Shown here in pieces: positions 21,598-32,048 of a DNA stretch of 64,000 bases. Every line of letters starts with the position of its first letter. The first letter of the stretch is position 1. Under the pieces are notes generated by a model. That model was not told the DNA's origin. It worked only from the letters and a program-made list of their open reading frames with translations, and did no database searches. Source of the stretch: JALSRD01 sp964476595. Its GTDB lineage: Bacteria; Desulfobacterota; Desulfobacteria; Desulfobacterales; JALSRD01. The position numbers and the translations under genes were made by a program. The DNA lies in contig CAYZCL010000133.1 of NCBI GenBank assembly GCA_964476595.1, forward strand, positions 1 through 64,000, written 5' to 3'.

Positions 21598-24018
21598 ATG
21601 AGAGTTTCGAAATGGATCCTCGTTGCCTGTGTCCTGGCTGCAGCCGCCGCCTGGCCGGCCGGCTTGTGCGCGGCGGGTTCGGCCGGCTCCGGGATGGGTG
21701 AAGGCGTCTCGGCCGCAGCGGAAGGTTGCGGTGTCCCCAAGGCCGACCGGCGCGCGCCGCGCTACGTGACGGTGCGCCTGGAGCAACGTTTCGACACCGT
21801 CGTCGCCGGCAGCAACGGCTATTTCGACCTCATCGCCAGCATTGACGGGCCGGATGCCGGAAAGGGACGCGGCATGCAGTGGGATCCCCGCTCCCAGGCA
21901 CCGGTGATCGTTTGGATCACCACGCCGGCCACCAGCGGCATCGCCTTCGTCGACAGACGCCACCCCGACAAACCGCGCCACCATTTCCTCGCCAGGTTTC
22001 CCCGTCCCGGTGGAGACCTCAGCCAACCGCTGTCCGTGCGCGTGGAGTACACCGTCGACCCCAAGACCAAGGCCGGCAGGCACACCATGTGGATGGACAT
22101 CCTGGCCAACCTCACCGACCGCAGGGGCGAGCGGGTCGAAGACGTCGGCATCGCCACGGTACCGTTCCAGGTCGACACCCATCTGGGTATCAAACTGACC
22201 ATGCTGGCGGTGGTAGCGGCGGCGGTGTTCCTGTTCATCGTGGAATGGGTGCGCGTGGATGTGGTGGCCATCGTCATGATGGTGCTGCTGCCCCAACTGG
22301 ACCTGCTCAACGCCAAGGACACTTTCAGGGGGCTGAGCAGCAACGCCGTGGTGGCCATCATCGGCGTGATGATCATCAGCTACGGCCTGAACCGGGCGGG
22401 TCTGGTCAACCGGCTCATTCGTCCGATGCTCAAAGTGGTGGGCAAAAGCCCCCGGCGGTTGACGGTCATCTTCTCGAGCCTGATCGCGATCATCTCCAGC
22501 GTCATGCAGAACACCGGCGCGGCCGTGCTGTTCCTGCCCGCCATCCGCACCGTCACCTCTTACCGGCTCAAGATTCCCATTTCCCGGGTGCTGATGCCCA
22601 TCGGCATGGCGGCCATCCTCGGCGGCACGCTGACCATGATCGGCACCAGTCCGCTGATCCTGCTCAACGACATCCTGCCGCCGGGCATGCCCCGCTTCGG
22701 ATTCCTCGAGCTGACGCCCATCGGCCTGGCCCTGGCGGTAGGAGGCATCGCCTACCTGTCCACGGCGGGCATGCGCATGCTGGCGAAACTGCCGGCCAGT
22801 ATGGATAAGGCCGAAGACAGCCGGGGCGACCTGCTGGACCAGTATCCCTGCATCCAGGGTCCCTTCGAGATCAAGGTGCCGCAAACTTACCGGCCGGGCG
22901 AGGGCCCGCAGAAAATTGTGGAAATCCGGCGCCGTTTCCTGGTCAACATCGTGGCCATTATGGGTACCGACGGCAAGTGCGAGGTGGCCCCCCTGCCCGA
23001 TACCGTCATACAGCCTGGCTTCAGCCTTTGCGCCTACGGTCCCGAAAAGGCCGTGCGCAAATTTGCCGAGGACTACGGACTGGAACTGCAGCGGGAGTCC
23101 CAGTGCTTCAAGAACGACATGTTCAACCCCTCCGTGGCCGGCATCGTGGAAGGCGTGGTGCCGCCCCATTCCAAGATCGTGGGCCGCACCATCAAGGAGG
23201 TCCGTTTCCGGGAAACCTTCGGCCTCAACGCCCTGGCCCTGCACCAGTCCGGCCGAACCTACTACCGCGAACTGGCCGACCGACCGCTGACGCCCGGTGA
23301 CGCCGTGCTGGTCCACGGCACCTGGGCGCAACTGCACGCCCTCAAGGACCTCTACCACAACCTGATCATCATCACCCCCTACGAGGAAGAATTCCACAAG
23401 CCGGAAAAGGCCCGCGCGGCCCTGACCTGGTTCCTGATCTCCCTGGGCCTGATGGTGCTCTCCAGTTTCTATTTTCAAAACAAACCCTACAACCCCATAC
23501 CGCTGTCGGTGTGTCTCATGTTAGGGGCCGTGGGCATGGTGATCTCGAAAGTCATCACCATCAACGAGGCCTACCGGGCGGTGGACTGGCGCACCGTTTT
23601 CCTGCTCGGGGGACTGATCCCCCTGGGCATGGCCGTGGACCAGACCGGCACGGCCGCCTGGATCGCCAGGGGGATCGTCCTAGGCCTGGGCAGCGTCATG
23701 TCACCCCTGGTGCTGCTGATCATCCTGGCCTGCCTGAGCTGCGCCTTCACCATGGTGATCTCCAACGTGGGCGCCTGCACCCTGCTGGTGCCCCTGGGCA
23801 TTTCCATCGCCCACCAGATCGGAATGGATCCGCGGGTGGCGGCCATCGTGGTAGGCCTGGGCGTGTCCAACTCCTTCATGCTCCCCACCCACCAGGTCAA
23901 TGCGCTGTACATGGGGCCCGGCGAGTATCGCACCAAGGACTACGTCAAAATCGGCGGCGGATTATCGGCGATCTACATCGCCATCCTGGTGGCCATGACC
24001 TACTTCTTCTACCTATGA
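21598..24018 (+). CDS. SLC13/DASS-family transporter with outer N-terminal domain and RCK_C-like region
   Basis: An 806-residue membrane protein. Residues 1-28 form a signal peptide, followed by a ~165-residue extracytoplasmic strand-rich domain (from RYVTVRLEQRFDTVVAG to about TVPFQVDTH) not usual for the family. The transport core has paired halves with NTGAAVLFLPAIRTVT and, at the C-terminus, SNVGACTLLVPLGISIAHQIG and GVSNSFMLPTHQVNALY, which fit the DASS substrate loops. Between the halves lies a TrkA-C-like pair of cytoplasmic domains (e.g. VEGVVPPHSKIVGRTIKEV). Cargo could be sulfate or a dicarboxylate. Confidence 0.85.
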   Translation: MRVSKWILVACVLAAAAAWPAGLCAAGSAGSGMGEGVSAAAEGCGVPKADRRAPRYVTVRLEQRFDTVVAGSNGYFDLIASIDGPDAGKGRGMQWDPRSQAPVIVWITTPATSGIAFVDRRHPDKPRHHFLARFPRPGGDLSQPLSVRVEYTVDPKTKAGRHTMWMDILANLTDRRGERVEDVGIATVPFQVDTHLGIKLTMLAVVAAAVFLFIVEWVRVDVVAIVMMVLLPQLDLLNAKDTFRGLSSNAVVAIIGVMIISYGLNRAGLVNRLIRPMLKVVGKSPRRLTVIFSSLIAIISSVMQNTGAAVLFLPAIRTVTSYRLKIPISRVLMPIGMAAILGGTLTMIGTSPLILLNDILPPGMPRFGFLELTPIGLALAVGGIAYLSTAGMRMLAKLPASMDKAEDSRGDLLDQYPCIQGPFEIKVPQTYRPGEGPQKIVEIRRRFLVNIVAIMGTDGKCEVAPLPDTVIQPGFSLCAYGPEKAVRKFAEDYGLELQRESQCFKNDMFNPSVAGIVEGVVPPHSKIVGRTIKEVRFRETFGLNALALHQSGRTYYRELADRPLTPGDAVLVHGTWAQLHALKDLYHNLIIITPYEEEFHKPEKARAALTWFLISLGLMVLSSFYFQNKPYNPIPLSVCLMLGAVGMVISKVITINEAYRAVDWRTVFLLGGLIPLGMAVDQTGTAAWIARGIVLGLGSVMSPLVLLIILACLSCAFTMVISNVGACTLLVPLGISIAHQIGMDPRVAAIVVGLGVSNSFMLPTHQVNALYMGPGEYRTKDYVKIGGGLSAIYIAILVAMTYFFYL

Positions 24019-24100
24019 CCGGCGGCCGGGGCGGCCATTTCGGACAACGGGCAGCCCGCGGCATGCCGAAAGGGACGGGCGAATCGGAGGGAGAGACGAA

Positions 24101-24670
24101 ATGCAGACAGACAAGCCGGATACCAACACCCCGAGACCCAGGAAACGCTTCAATATGAACCTGAAGCATCTGTCGCTGGAGACGATCGCCCTGATCGGCG
24201 CGCTGGCCCTTTCCATGCTGGGCATCGGCCTCACCGACTACGCCCCCCAGAGCAGCCATCGCTACTGGGGTGCAATGACGCTGGTGCTGGCCGCCGCGGC
24301 TCTCGTCATCGGCTGGTCCAGGGCCAAGCGTCTCGGATTGCCCCTCAAACAGGCCCTGACCGCCCAGACCATTCACTGGCTGACCACCATCGCGGCCATC
24401 GGCGGCATTTTCCTGCTGCTCAAGTCGGGGCGTCTGAACTACGAAAATACCGGGCTGGTGCTGCTGATGACGTTGGGTTTCTCGACGCTGCTGGACGGCT
24501 ACCGCATCAACTGGCGTTTCAGCCTGATCGGTCTGCTGATGTTCGTCACGAGCATTGCCGCGGCGTACATCGAGGAATACCTGTGGATCATGCTGATCGT
24601 CGCCACGGCCGTCGCCGCCGGGGTCATCTACTGGGAAAGGCACAAAGAATCCAGCAAACGCGGCACGTGA
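24101..24670 (+). CDS. Integral membrane protein of unknown function
   Basis: A 189-residue protein with about six hydrophobic segments: ETIALIGALALSMLGIGL, MTLVLAAAALVIGW, TTIAAIGGIFLLL, TGLVLLMTLGFSTLL, FSLIGLLMFVTSIAAAYI and LWIMLIVATAVAAGVIYW. Its N-terminus is basic and cytoplasmic. It follows the SLC13-like transporter by 82 bases and may be cotranscribed. I do not recognise a named family. Confidence 0.7.
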   Translation: MQTDKPDTNTPRPRKRFNMNLKHLSLETIALIGALALSMLGIGLTDYAPQSSHRYWGAMTLVLAAAALVIGWSRAKRLGLPLKQALTAQTIHWLTTIAAIGGIFLLLKSGRLNYENTGLVLLMTLGFSTLLDGYRINWRFSLIGLLMFVTSIAAAYIEEYLWIMLIVATAVAAGVIYWERHKESSKRGT

Positions 24671-24679
24671 GGGCGGGCG

Positions 24680-25261
24680 TCAGCGCCTGGCCGACGCATC
24701 GCCGGTCCGTCGCTTTTTGCGCCGCAGGTAGACGATCCATACCACGGCTCCGATGCCCGCGATGGCCCCCAGCACCAGCAGTTCGTAGCGTTTCATGTCC
24801 CCCAGCAGGCTCTCCAGGGCGTTTCCGAACAGGTACCCCCCGCCCGACACCAGCACGGCCCACACCACCGCGCTCATGACGCTGAAGGAGATGAATTCGG
24901 CCGCCGGGATGCGGCTCATGCCGATGGCGAAGGGGATCACGGTGCGTAGGCCGTACATGAAGCGGAAGAAGAACATGACCAGCCGCCGGTAGCGCGAAAG
25001 GAGCCGTTCGGCCTTTTCGATCCTGGTCGCCAGGGAAGGGTGCCGCGCCAGCGTCTTCTCGCGCCGCTTGCGGCCCAGCCAGAAAAAGGACTGGTCCCCG
25101 CAGAAACTGCCGATGGAGGCGGCCGTCATCACGTAGGGCAGTTCCAGGTAGCCCTGGTGGGCGGCAAAGGCCGCCAGCAGCAGCGTGGTCTCCCCTTCCA
25201 GGAAGGTCCCCACCACCACACCGATGTAGCCGTAAGTCTGAATCAGTTCGGACAGGGTCAT
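24680..25261 (-). CDS. DedA-family membrane protein
   Basis: A 193-residue protein with the DedA/VTT domain signatures: a re-entrant loop near GTFLEGETTLLLAAFAAHQG, the motif GDQSFFWLGRK, and RFMYGLRTVIPFAIGMSRI, which corresponds to the conserved 'F.R..P' segment. DedA proteins flip lipids such as undecaprenyl phosphate and support membrane potential. It converges on the preceding membrane protein; the stops are ten bases apart. Confidence 0.88.
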   Translation of the reverse strand: MTLSELIQTYGYIGVVVGTFLEGETTLLLAAFAAHQGYLELPYVMTAASIGSFCGDQSFFWLGRKRREKTLARHPSLATRIEKAERLLSRYRRLVMFFFRFMYGLRTVIPFAIGMSRIPAAEFISFSVMSAVVWAVLVSGGGYLFGNALESLLGDMKRYELLVLGAIAGIGAVVWIVYLRRKKRRTGDASARR

Positions 25262-25362
25262 GGTATGGCCGTCTCCCGCAAGAGGTGTGGGTGATCCGGC
25301 CGCTCCGCCCCACCCTGCCCGAGCGACCTCGTTTTCAGGAACCGGCGCTTCGCCGCCGCCCC

Positions 25363-26187
25363 CTACCGTCCGAACAGTTCCCGCGTCTTGCGGGGCAGGT
25401 AGCGTTCGGCGATGAGGGTCAGCGGTTTCCGGGCGCGGTTGAAATTCTCCTCCAGCGACCAGAATAGGTCGTCGAGGTGCTTTTCACGGGAGGTCTCGTG
25501 CTCGGCGGCCAGCTTGTAGTACCGGCGCCCCTCTTCCTCGTACTCGCTGAGCGTGATGCGGGGGATACCCGCGATGGTCGGCCGCGGCTCGCCGGACAGG
25601 GGGTAGCGCGTGTTGTAGTCCACGTAATCGGGGAAAAAGCCCAGCACGAAAAGACAGATATCGGCGATGCGCTTGTACAGCGCCAGCTGGTACTCGTCTT
25701 CGACCACCTCGCTGAAGCTCTTGAGGCTCTCGATGTCCATGTCGTTGAAGCGAATCTTGCGCCACACGTTGCCCTTGACGCGCACCGAGAAGCTGTAGCT
25801 GTTGACGCGCGTAAAGGACGAGAGCATGTCGGCCATGTACAGCAGGATGGACTCGTCCGAGAGCAGATCGGCGACCTCGCCGGCGTCGAAGACCGGGATG
25901 TTCATGGCCCCGCTTTTCTCGATGGTGTAACTCTCGTGCTGGAGGTCGCTGGCCGCCTTGCGCAGCAGGATCTCGAAAAAAAGGCGCGGAGAGATACGGA
26001 CGAAGACCGTGTCGTCTTCCACGATGCGTTTGACCACCCGCCGGTCCTGAATGAAGGCGTTCCTGAAGTCCTCGTCCTCGGCCAAAATCCGCCGCAGGTT
26101 CTCGCGGTCCCCCACCTCCGGTGACAGCACGTCGATGAGAAAATTCAGGTCGTTTTCAGACAGTTCGACATCGAATGGATACAGCAT
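25363..26187 (-). CDS. Conserved protein of unknown function (274 aa)
   Basis: The start is the ATG at 26187 with GGAGGGAGCAGG just upstream. The product has no signal peptide or membrane helix and is rich in acidic and aromatic residues, e.g. DVELSENDLNFLIDVLSPEV and AFIQDRRVVKRIVEDDTVFV. The middle holds a DICLFVLGFFPDYVDYNTRY segment and the end YLPRKTRELFG. I recall similar hypothetical proteins in sulfate reducers but no function. It stands alone, with a 100-base gap from dedA. Confidence 0.65.
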   Translation of the reverse strand: MLYPFDVELSENDLNFLIDVLSPEVGDRENLRRILAEDEDFRNAFIQDRRVVKRIVEDDTVFVRISPRLFFEILLRKAASDLQHESYTIEKSGAMNIPVFDAGEVADLLSDESILLYMADMLSSFTRVNSYSFSVRVKGNVWRKIRFNDMDIESLKSFSEVVEDEYQLALYKRIADICLFVLGFFPDYVDYNTRYPLSGEPRPTIAGIPRITLSEYEEEGRRYYKLAAEHETSREKHLDDLFWSLEENFNRARKPLTLIAERYLPRKTRELFGR

Positions 26188-26369
26188 TTTCCCTGCTCCC
26201 TCCAAGAGGCCGTTGAAAGTGAAATTGACTGCCTTCGTTCACTTCCATCATCGGTAAAATTTTAAGACATCTTGACCCGGGGGGCAAGGGGAAATTGGAC
26301 ACCGGAAAGACGCGGCGGCGCACGCCGCGCTTGGCCGCACCGTCTCCGACGCTGTACCAATGTCCCCGC

Positions 26370-26687
26370 TCAGGAGGCCTGTCTGGACAGCACCTCCTCG
26401 ACCCAGCTCAGGGCGGCCATCATGTTGGGAAAACCGGTGGTGGTCAGCGAGAGCCGTACGGCGTGGGTGATCTCTTCGGCCGTGGCGCCGGCGGCCAGAG
26501 CCTTGCGCGTGTGGGACATAACCGCGCCGCGGGATCCGGCGCCCACGGCGATGCCCAGATTGATGAGTTCCTGGCTCTTGGGCGGCAGCGGTCCGCTCTC
26601 GCGGCAGATGCGGCCCAGCTCCTGGAAATTGCGGATGATCTCGGGGTGCTCTTCGGCGAATTGCTCATACAGCCTGGGAATGTGCAT
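26370..26687 (-). CDS. Carboxymuconolactone decarboxylase-family protein
   Basis: From the ATG at 26687 (AAAGGACG upstream) the product has 105 residues with the AhpD-like helix bundle LPPKSQELINLGIAVGAGSRG and HTRKALAAGATAEEITHAV. The catalytic CxxC of AhpD peroxidases is absent; the position reads SRGAVMSH, keeping only the His. It therefore is not a thiol peroxidase and its chemistry is unknown. It follows metW by 53 bases on the same strand. Confidence 0.8.
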   Translation of the reverse strand: MHIPRLYEQFAEEHPEIIRNFQELGRICRESGPLPPKSQELINLGIAVGAGSRGAVMSHTRKALAAGATAEEITHAVRLSLTTTGFPNMMAALSWVEEVLSRQAS

Positions 26688-26740
26688 GGTCTTCGTCCTT
26701 TCGTTTGTCGCCGGCGGCCGGGAACCGCCGGATCGGTGTT

Positions 26741-27370
26741 TCACGGGGCCCTGTCGCCGATCATGAAAAGGCCGTAGGTGGCCAGCCAATTGGACAGAAA
26801 GCGTACCCGGCGGCCGCGGCGCTCGCGGGCGGGTGTGTTGACGGCCGTCTCGCGGATGATGTGCCCGCCGGTCTGGTGCACGAAGCGCCGGAAATCCTTG
26901 AGGGTGATCACACGGATGTTGGGCGTGTCGTGCCACTCGTAGGGCAGCTGGGGCGTCCGGGGGGCGTAACCGCCGAACATCAGCTGCAGGCGCACCTTCC
27001 AGTGGCTGAAGTTGGGAAAGCTGACGATGCCGTAGCGGCCGACCCGCAACAGTTCCCGGATCAGCCGTGCGGGCTGGTAAACCTGCTGCAGGGTCTGGCT
27101 CAGTACGACGTAGTCGAAAGTGGCGTCGGGGTAGTCCCCGATCTCCTCGTTGATATCGCCCTGCACCACGGACAGCCCCAGCTCGATGCAGTGCGCGGCC
27201 CGCGACTCGCGTTTCTCGATGCCGAAGCCTTCCACCTGTTTATGGTGCTTGAGATAGTAGAGCAGGTCGCCGCGGCCGCAGCCCAGGTCCAGCACTCGGG
27301 AGCGGGGCGTGATCCAGGAGGCGATGATGCCCAGGTCGAAACGCAGCTTTGATTCAGTGGATATCGTCAT
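26741..27370 (-). CDS. metW: Methionine biosynthesis protein MetW
   Basis: A 209-residue methyltransferase-fold protein. Motif I is SRVLDLGCGRGDLLYYL, followed by GFGIEKRESRAAHCIELGLS and VQGDINEEIGDYPDATFDYV, then VLSQTLQQVYQPARLIRELL, all typical of MetW. MetW works with MetX in homoserine acylation in many bacteria. It overlaps metX by 17 bases, confirming the metXW unit. Confidence 0.92.
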   Translation of the reverse strand: MTISTESKLRFDLGIIASWITPRSRVLDLGCGRGDLLYYLKHHKQVEGFGIEKRESRAAHCIELGLSVVQGDINEEIGDYPDATFDYVVLSQTLQQVYQPARLIRELLRVGRYGIVSFPNFSHWKVRLQLMFGGYAPRTPQLPYEWHDTPNIRVITLKDFRRFVHQTGGHIIRETAVNTPARERRGRRVRFLSNWLATYGLFMIGDRAP

Positions 27371-28523
27371 GGCAGCTTTTCAGAAACCCCTCCAGCAGGT
27401 GGGCCAGCCGTTCGTTGGGCAGCAGGAAGGCGTCGTGTCCCCACCGGGCCTCGATCTCGCAGAAACTCACGTCGCGGCCCGCCTTCTTCATGGCCTTGAC
27501 CATCTCCCGGGACTGGTAGGTGGGATAGAGCCAGTCGGAGGTGAAGGAGACCACCAGGTAACGGGCGCGGGCGCGGGAGAAGGCCTGGGACAGGGACCCG
27601 CCGCCGTGCTGCAGGCCCAGGTCGAAGTAGTCGGCCGCCTTGGTGATGTAGAGAAAGGCGTTGGCGTCGAAGCGCTCGACGAACTTGCGCCCCTGGTGGC
27701 GCAGGTAACTCTCCACCTGGAAATCGGCGTCGAAGTTGAAGGAGAAATCGCGCCGGTTCTGCAACCGCCGGCCGAACTTGCGGCGCATGGCCTCGTCGGA
27801 GAGGTAGGTGATGTGGCCGATCATGCGCGCCACGGCCAGGCCCAGGTCCGGCCGGCTCTCCGGTTCGTAACGCCCGCCGTTCCACTTTGGGTCGGCCATG
27901 ATGGCCTGACGGCTGACCTCGTTGAAGGCAATGGCCAGCGCCGAGTGGCGGCAAGTGCTGGCCAGCGGTACGGCCGCGAAGACCCGCTCCGGGTAACGCA
28001 CACTCCACTCCAGCACCTGCATACCGCCCAGCGATCCGCCGATGACCGCCAGCAGCCGATCGATGCCCAGGTGGTCCACCAGGGCCCGCTGGGCGGCGAC
28101 CATGTCCCCCACGGTGATTACCGGGAAATCCAGGGCGTAGGGCCTCCCGGTCCGCGGGTTGAACGACCCCGGTCCGGTGGAGCCCAGGCAGCTTCCGATG
28201 ATGTTGGAGCAGATGACGAAGTAACGCCCGGTGTCGATGCCCTTGCCGGGGCCGATCATGATGTCCCACCACCCCGGCCGGGGGTCCCGGCGGTGGTAGT
28301 AGCCGGCCGCGTGACTGTCACCGGACAGGGCGTGGCAGATCAGCACGGCATTGTCGCGGGCCGCGTTGAGCCGGCCGTAGGTTTCGTAGGCCAGGGTCAC
28401 CGGCCCGAGGCGTTCGCCGCTTTCCAGCACCATCTCGTCGGGCGGGTGGGCGAAGGTGAAAAATTTCTTCTCCACCAGCCCCACCGATACGCCCTGTGCG
28501 TCGTGTTCGATGTACTCGCTCAT
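27354..28523 (-). CDS. metX: Homoserine O-acetyltransferase
   Basis: The 389-residue alpha/beta-hydrolase-fold enzyme transfers acetyl (possibly succinyl) from CoA to homoserine. Seen are GPVTLAYETYGRLNAARDN, LICHALSGDSHAAGYY, the nucleophile elbow IGGSLGGMQVLEW and a C-terminal GHDAFLL with the catalytic His. The product feeds MetY encoded just upstream. Start and metY stop are three bases apart. Acyl preference cannot be settled by eye. Confidence 0.93.
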   Translation of the reverse strand: MSEYIEHDAQGVSVGLVEKKFFTFAHPPDEMVLESGERLGPVTLAYETYGRLNAARDNAVLICHALSGDSHAAGYYHRRDPRPGWWDIMIGPGKGIDTGRYFVICSNIIGSCLGSTGPGSFNPRTGRPYALDFPVITVGDMVAAQRALVDHLGIDRLLAVIGGSLGGMQVLEWSVRYPERVFAAVPLASTCRHSALAIAFNEVSRQAIMADPKWNGGRYEPESRPDLGLAVARMIGHITYLSDEAMRRKFGRRLQNRRDFSFNFDADFQVESYLRHQGRKFVERFDANAFLYITKAADYFDLGLQHGGGSLSQAFSRARARYLVVSFTSDWLYPTYQSREMVKAMKKAGRDVSFCEIEARWGHDAFLLPNERLAHLLEGFLKSCHDDIH

Positions 28524-28526
28524 GGT

Positions 28527-29810
<1,284 letters not shown>

Positions 29811-29972
29811 GGGAAAAAGTCTCCTTGTCCCTTGGGTAGTCTGTTTGCGCCCGCCGCCCGCCCGGGTCGCCGGAAGGCCCGGGACCGCCGCACGGCGGCG
29901 GGCCTCACCGCGCCACGGCGGCGGCCCGCTGGAGCGCACCGCCGGACGGGCGTGCCGGGCGGGGGACTGCCT

Positions 29973-30644
29973 CTAGGCGCCGGCCTTGAGCAGGGAAAGC
30001 CCGCGCGTCAGTTCCATCAGCACGCCCATGCCCTGTTTGACGGCCGGATCGCCCATGGCCCCCAGCAGGCCGAAAGCGCCCACGGGTCGGGCCCGCGACA
30101 CGTCCACGCCGGCCGGTATTTCGGCGGCGCGCTCCAGCAGTTCCAGGGCCTCGGGGGTCGTCAGTTTCCGGACGATGCCCAGCAGGCGCACCAGGCCGTC
30201 GCCGATCTGCTGGATCTCGGCCGTCGAGTAGGTGGCAGCGATCTTCCTGAGCACGTCCACCATGACGCCCATCATGCGGAAAACGCCCTGCTGCTCCAGT
30301 TCGTCCAGGGCCATGATCAGCTGGGGCACCGACGACTTGAGCAGCGGCTCGGCGGTGAGCGCGAAGTCGATGAAGTTCTTGAGCTGATCCAGGGTGAAGT
30401 TGAGGTTGTTGATGTTGCGCAGCACCTTTTTCATCAGGTAGCTCAGGTCTTCGAGCTGAAAATCGGCCTCCACGTCCGCCAGCCCCACGATGAGGGCGTG
30501 CACGGCCTCGTTGACCCGCGGCGCCAGCTCCTCGCGCAGTTCCGAGACCGAGCGCGCGGATTCGGACAACGGCGTGATCTTTTCCTCCAGGCGCGCGAGC
30601 CTTTCCAGGATCAAATCCTCCCGGCTGAGTTTTTCCTGTGTCAT
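29973..30644 (-). CDS. DUF1641 protein
   Basis: A 223-residue largely helical protein. It carries the DUF1641 core LLKSSVPQLIMALDELEQQG and VRLLGIVRKLTTPEALELLE, and ends LTRGLSLLKAGA. DUF1641 genes commonly sit next to sulfide:quinone-reductase-like flavoproteins or formate dehydrogenases; here it follows the SQR by 15 bases. Its role is unknown, probably an accessory protein at the membrane. Confidence 0.85.
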   Translation of the reverse strand: MTQEKLSREDLILERLARLEEKITPLSESARSVSELREELAPRVNEAVHALIVGLADVEADFQLEDLSYLMKKVLRNINNLNFTLDQLKNFIDFALTAEPLLKSSVPQLIMALDELEQQGVFRMMGVMVDVLRKIAATYSTAEIQQIGDGLVRLLGIVRKLTTPEALELLERAAEIPAGVDVSRARPVGAFGLLGAMGDPAVKQGMGVLMELTRGLSLLKAGA

Positions 30645-30659
30645 GATCCCACCTCCTTC

Positions 30660-31892
30660 CTAGGCCGTCTTGCGAATCTTGCCGGCGATGTTCATCTGGG
30701 GTTCCAGGGGCAGGTCGAGGCCCTTCATCATCAGGTTCCAGTAGACCCAGCGGAACATCATCTTCCCCCAGTGGTTGCTCAGGGACTCCTGCAGCAGGGA
30801 GAAGGGCCCCATGCCGGGAAAGGGAAACTTGCCGGGCAGCGGCTCCACCTCGTAGTTGAAGTCCAGCAGGATGGCCTTCTCGAAACCCGAGGCCAGAAAG
30901 CAGGTGGCGTGGCCGTCGAAAGTGGGCCTGGGCGCGTGGCCGTCGATTTCCCGAATCAGGTTCTCCACCACCGTATAGGCCATGTAGTGGGCCACCGAGC
31001 CCGCCTTGGAGGTCGGCACATTGGTGGTATCGCCGATGACGAAGATGCGCTCGTCGTTTTCGGCCTTGAGGGTGTGGTTGTCGGTGGGCACGAAGCCAAC
31101 CGGATCGCTGACGCCCGAGTCGATCAGGACCTTGTCACCCATGTTGGGCGGGATGGACACCAGCAGGTCGTAGCCCACCTTCTCGCCCTTGTGGGACTCG
31201 ATGGTCTTCTCCCCGGCGTTGACCTGGGCCAGGTCGAAGTGCGGGGTCACCTTGATGTTCTTCTGCTCGGCCACGGCGGCCAGCGTCTTGGCGGCCACCG
31301 GTTTGGTGAACACGTTGTCCAGCGGTGTCACGAACTCGATCTCCACCTTGTCGCGCACGCCGTTGACGGTGAAGAACCAGTCGGCCATGAACACGAACTC
31401 CAGCGGGGCGATGGGGCACTTGTAAGGAATCTCGGCGATGTTGAGAACGATCTTTCCCGAACTGAAGTACTTCAACTGTTTATACAGCGCCAGGGAACCG
31501 TCCAGGGTGTAAAAATCGAATACTTCCTTACGCCAGCCGTCCATCATGCCGTCGATCTCCTCGGGGTGGATGTCGCAACCCGTGGCGATCACCAGCCAGT
31601 CGTAGTCGTACTTTCCCTGCGAGGTCTCCACGCGGCGCTCCTTGCTGTCGATCCTGACGACGGTGTCGTGGACGAACTCCACTCCGCGCGGGATGAATTC
31701 CTTCTTGGGCTTGAGGACGTCGTCCCTGCCGTACACGCCGAAGGGAATGAAAAGATAGCCGGCCTGGTAGTGGTGCTGCTCCTCACGGTCGATGATCGTG
31801 ATCTGCCACTCGCTGTCGGCGAGTTCCTTGCGCAGCATGTTGGCGACGATGGTGCCGCCGGCGCCCGATCCCAGAATCAAGATTCTTCTCAT
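30660..31892 (-). CDS. Sulfide:quinone oxidoreductase-like flavoprotein
   Basis: From the ATG at 31892 (GGGGAGGTAG upstream) the product has 410 residues. The FAD-binding motif is ILILGSGAGGTIVANML, with the second dinucleotide region in FVIGDTTNVPTSKAGSVAHY. Conserved cysteines fall in ATGCDIHPEEI and IPYKCPIAPLEF, as in SQR enzymes that oxidise sulfide to polysulfide and reduce quinone. The amphipathic C-terminus would attach it to the membrane. Substrate assignment is by family. Confidence 0.87.
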   Translation of the reverse strand: MRRILILGSGAGGTIVANMLRKELADSEWQITIIDREEQHHYQAGYLFIPFGVYGRDDVLKPKKEFIPRGVEFVHDTVVRIDSKERRVETSQGKYDYDWLVIATGCDIHPEEIDGMMDGWRKEVFDFYTLDGSLALYKQLKYFSSGKIVLNIAEIPYKCPIAPLEFVFMADWFFTVNGVRDKVEIEFVTPLDNVFTKPVAAKTLAAVAEQKNIKVTPHFDLAQVNAGEKTIESHKGEKVGYDLLVSIPPNMGDKVLIDSGVSDPVGFVPTDNHTLKAENDERIFVIGDTTNVPTSKAGSVAHYMAYTVVENLIREIDGHAPRPTFDGHATCFLASGFEKAILLDFNYEVEPLPGKFPFPGMGPFSLLQESLSNHWGKMMFRWVYWNLMMKGLDLPLEPQMNIAGKIRKTA

Positions 31893-31933
31893 GGCATCTA
31901 CCTCCCCTTTACTGTGGTTTTTGTCAGTGTGAG

Positions 31934-31963
31934 CCCGACCCGTGACAGCCTTCACGGATCGGG
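31934..31963 (-). promoter_or_regulatory. Stable hairpin upstream of the SQR gene
   Basis: CCCGACCCGTGA and TCACGGATCGGG pair over eleven of twelve positions around a six-base loop. It lies about 40 bases before the SQR start, so it would fall in the leader or promoter region. Whether it is a terminator, operator or RNA switch is unclear. Confidence 0.35.
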
Positions 31964-32048
31964 CGGGTGAACGTGTGCCTGTGACAGGCGGCAAAACGGC
32001 GGAAGCGTTGAACGGCCGTTCTCGAGCTCCAGGGGGTGACCGGAAAAG

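Noticed and set aside
29811..29972. A SAM riboswitch upstream of metY
   Set aside because: The leader is GC-rich with hairpins, but none of the conserved blocks of known SAM riboswitches was recognisable.
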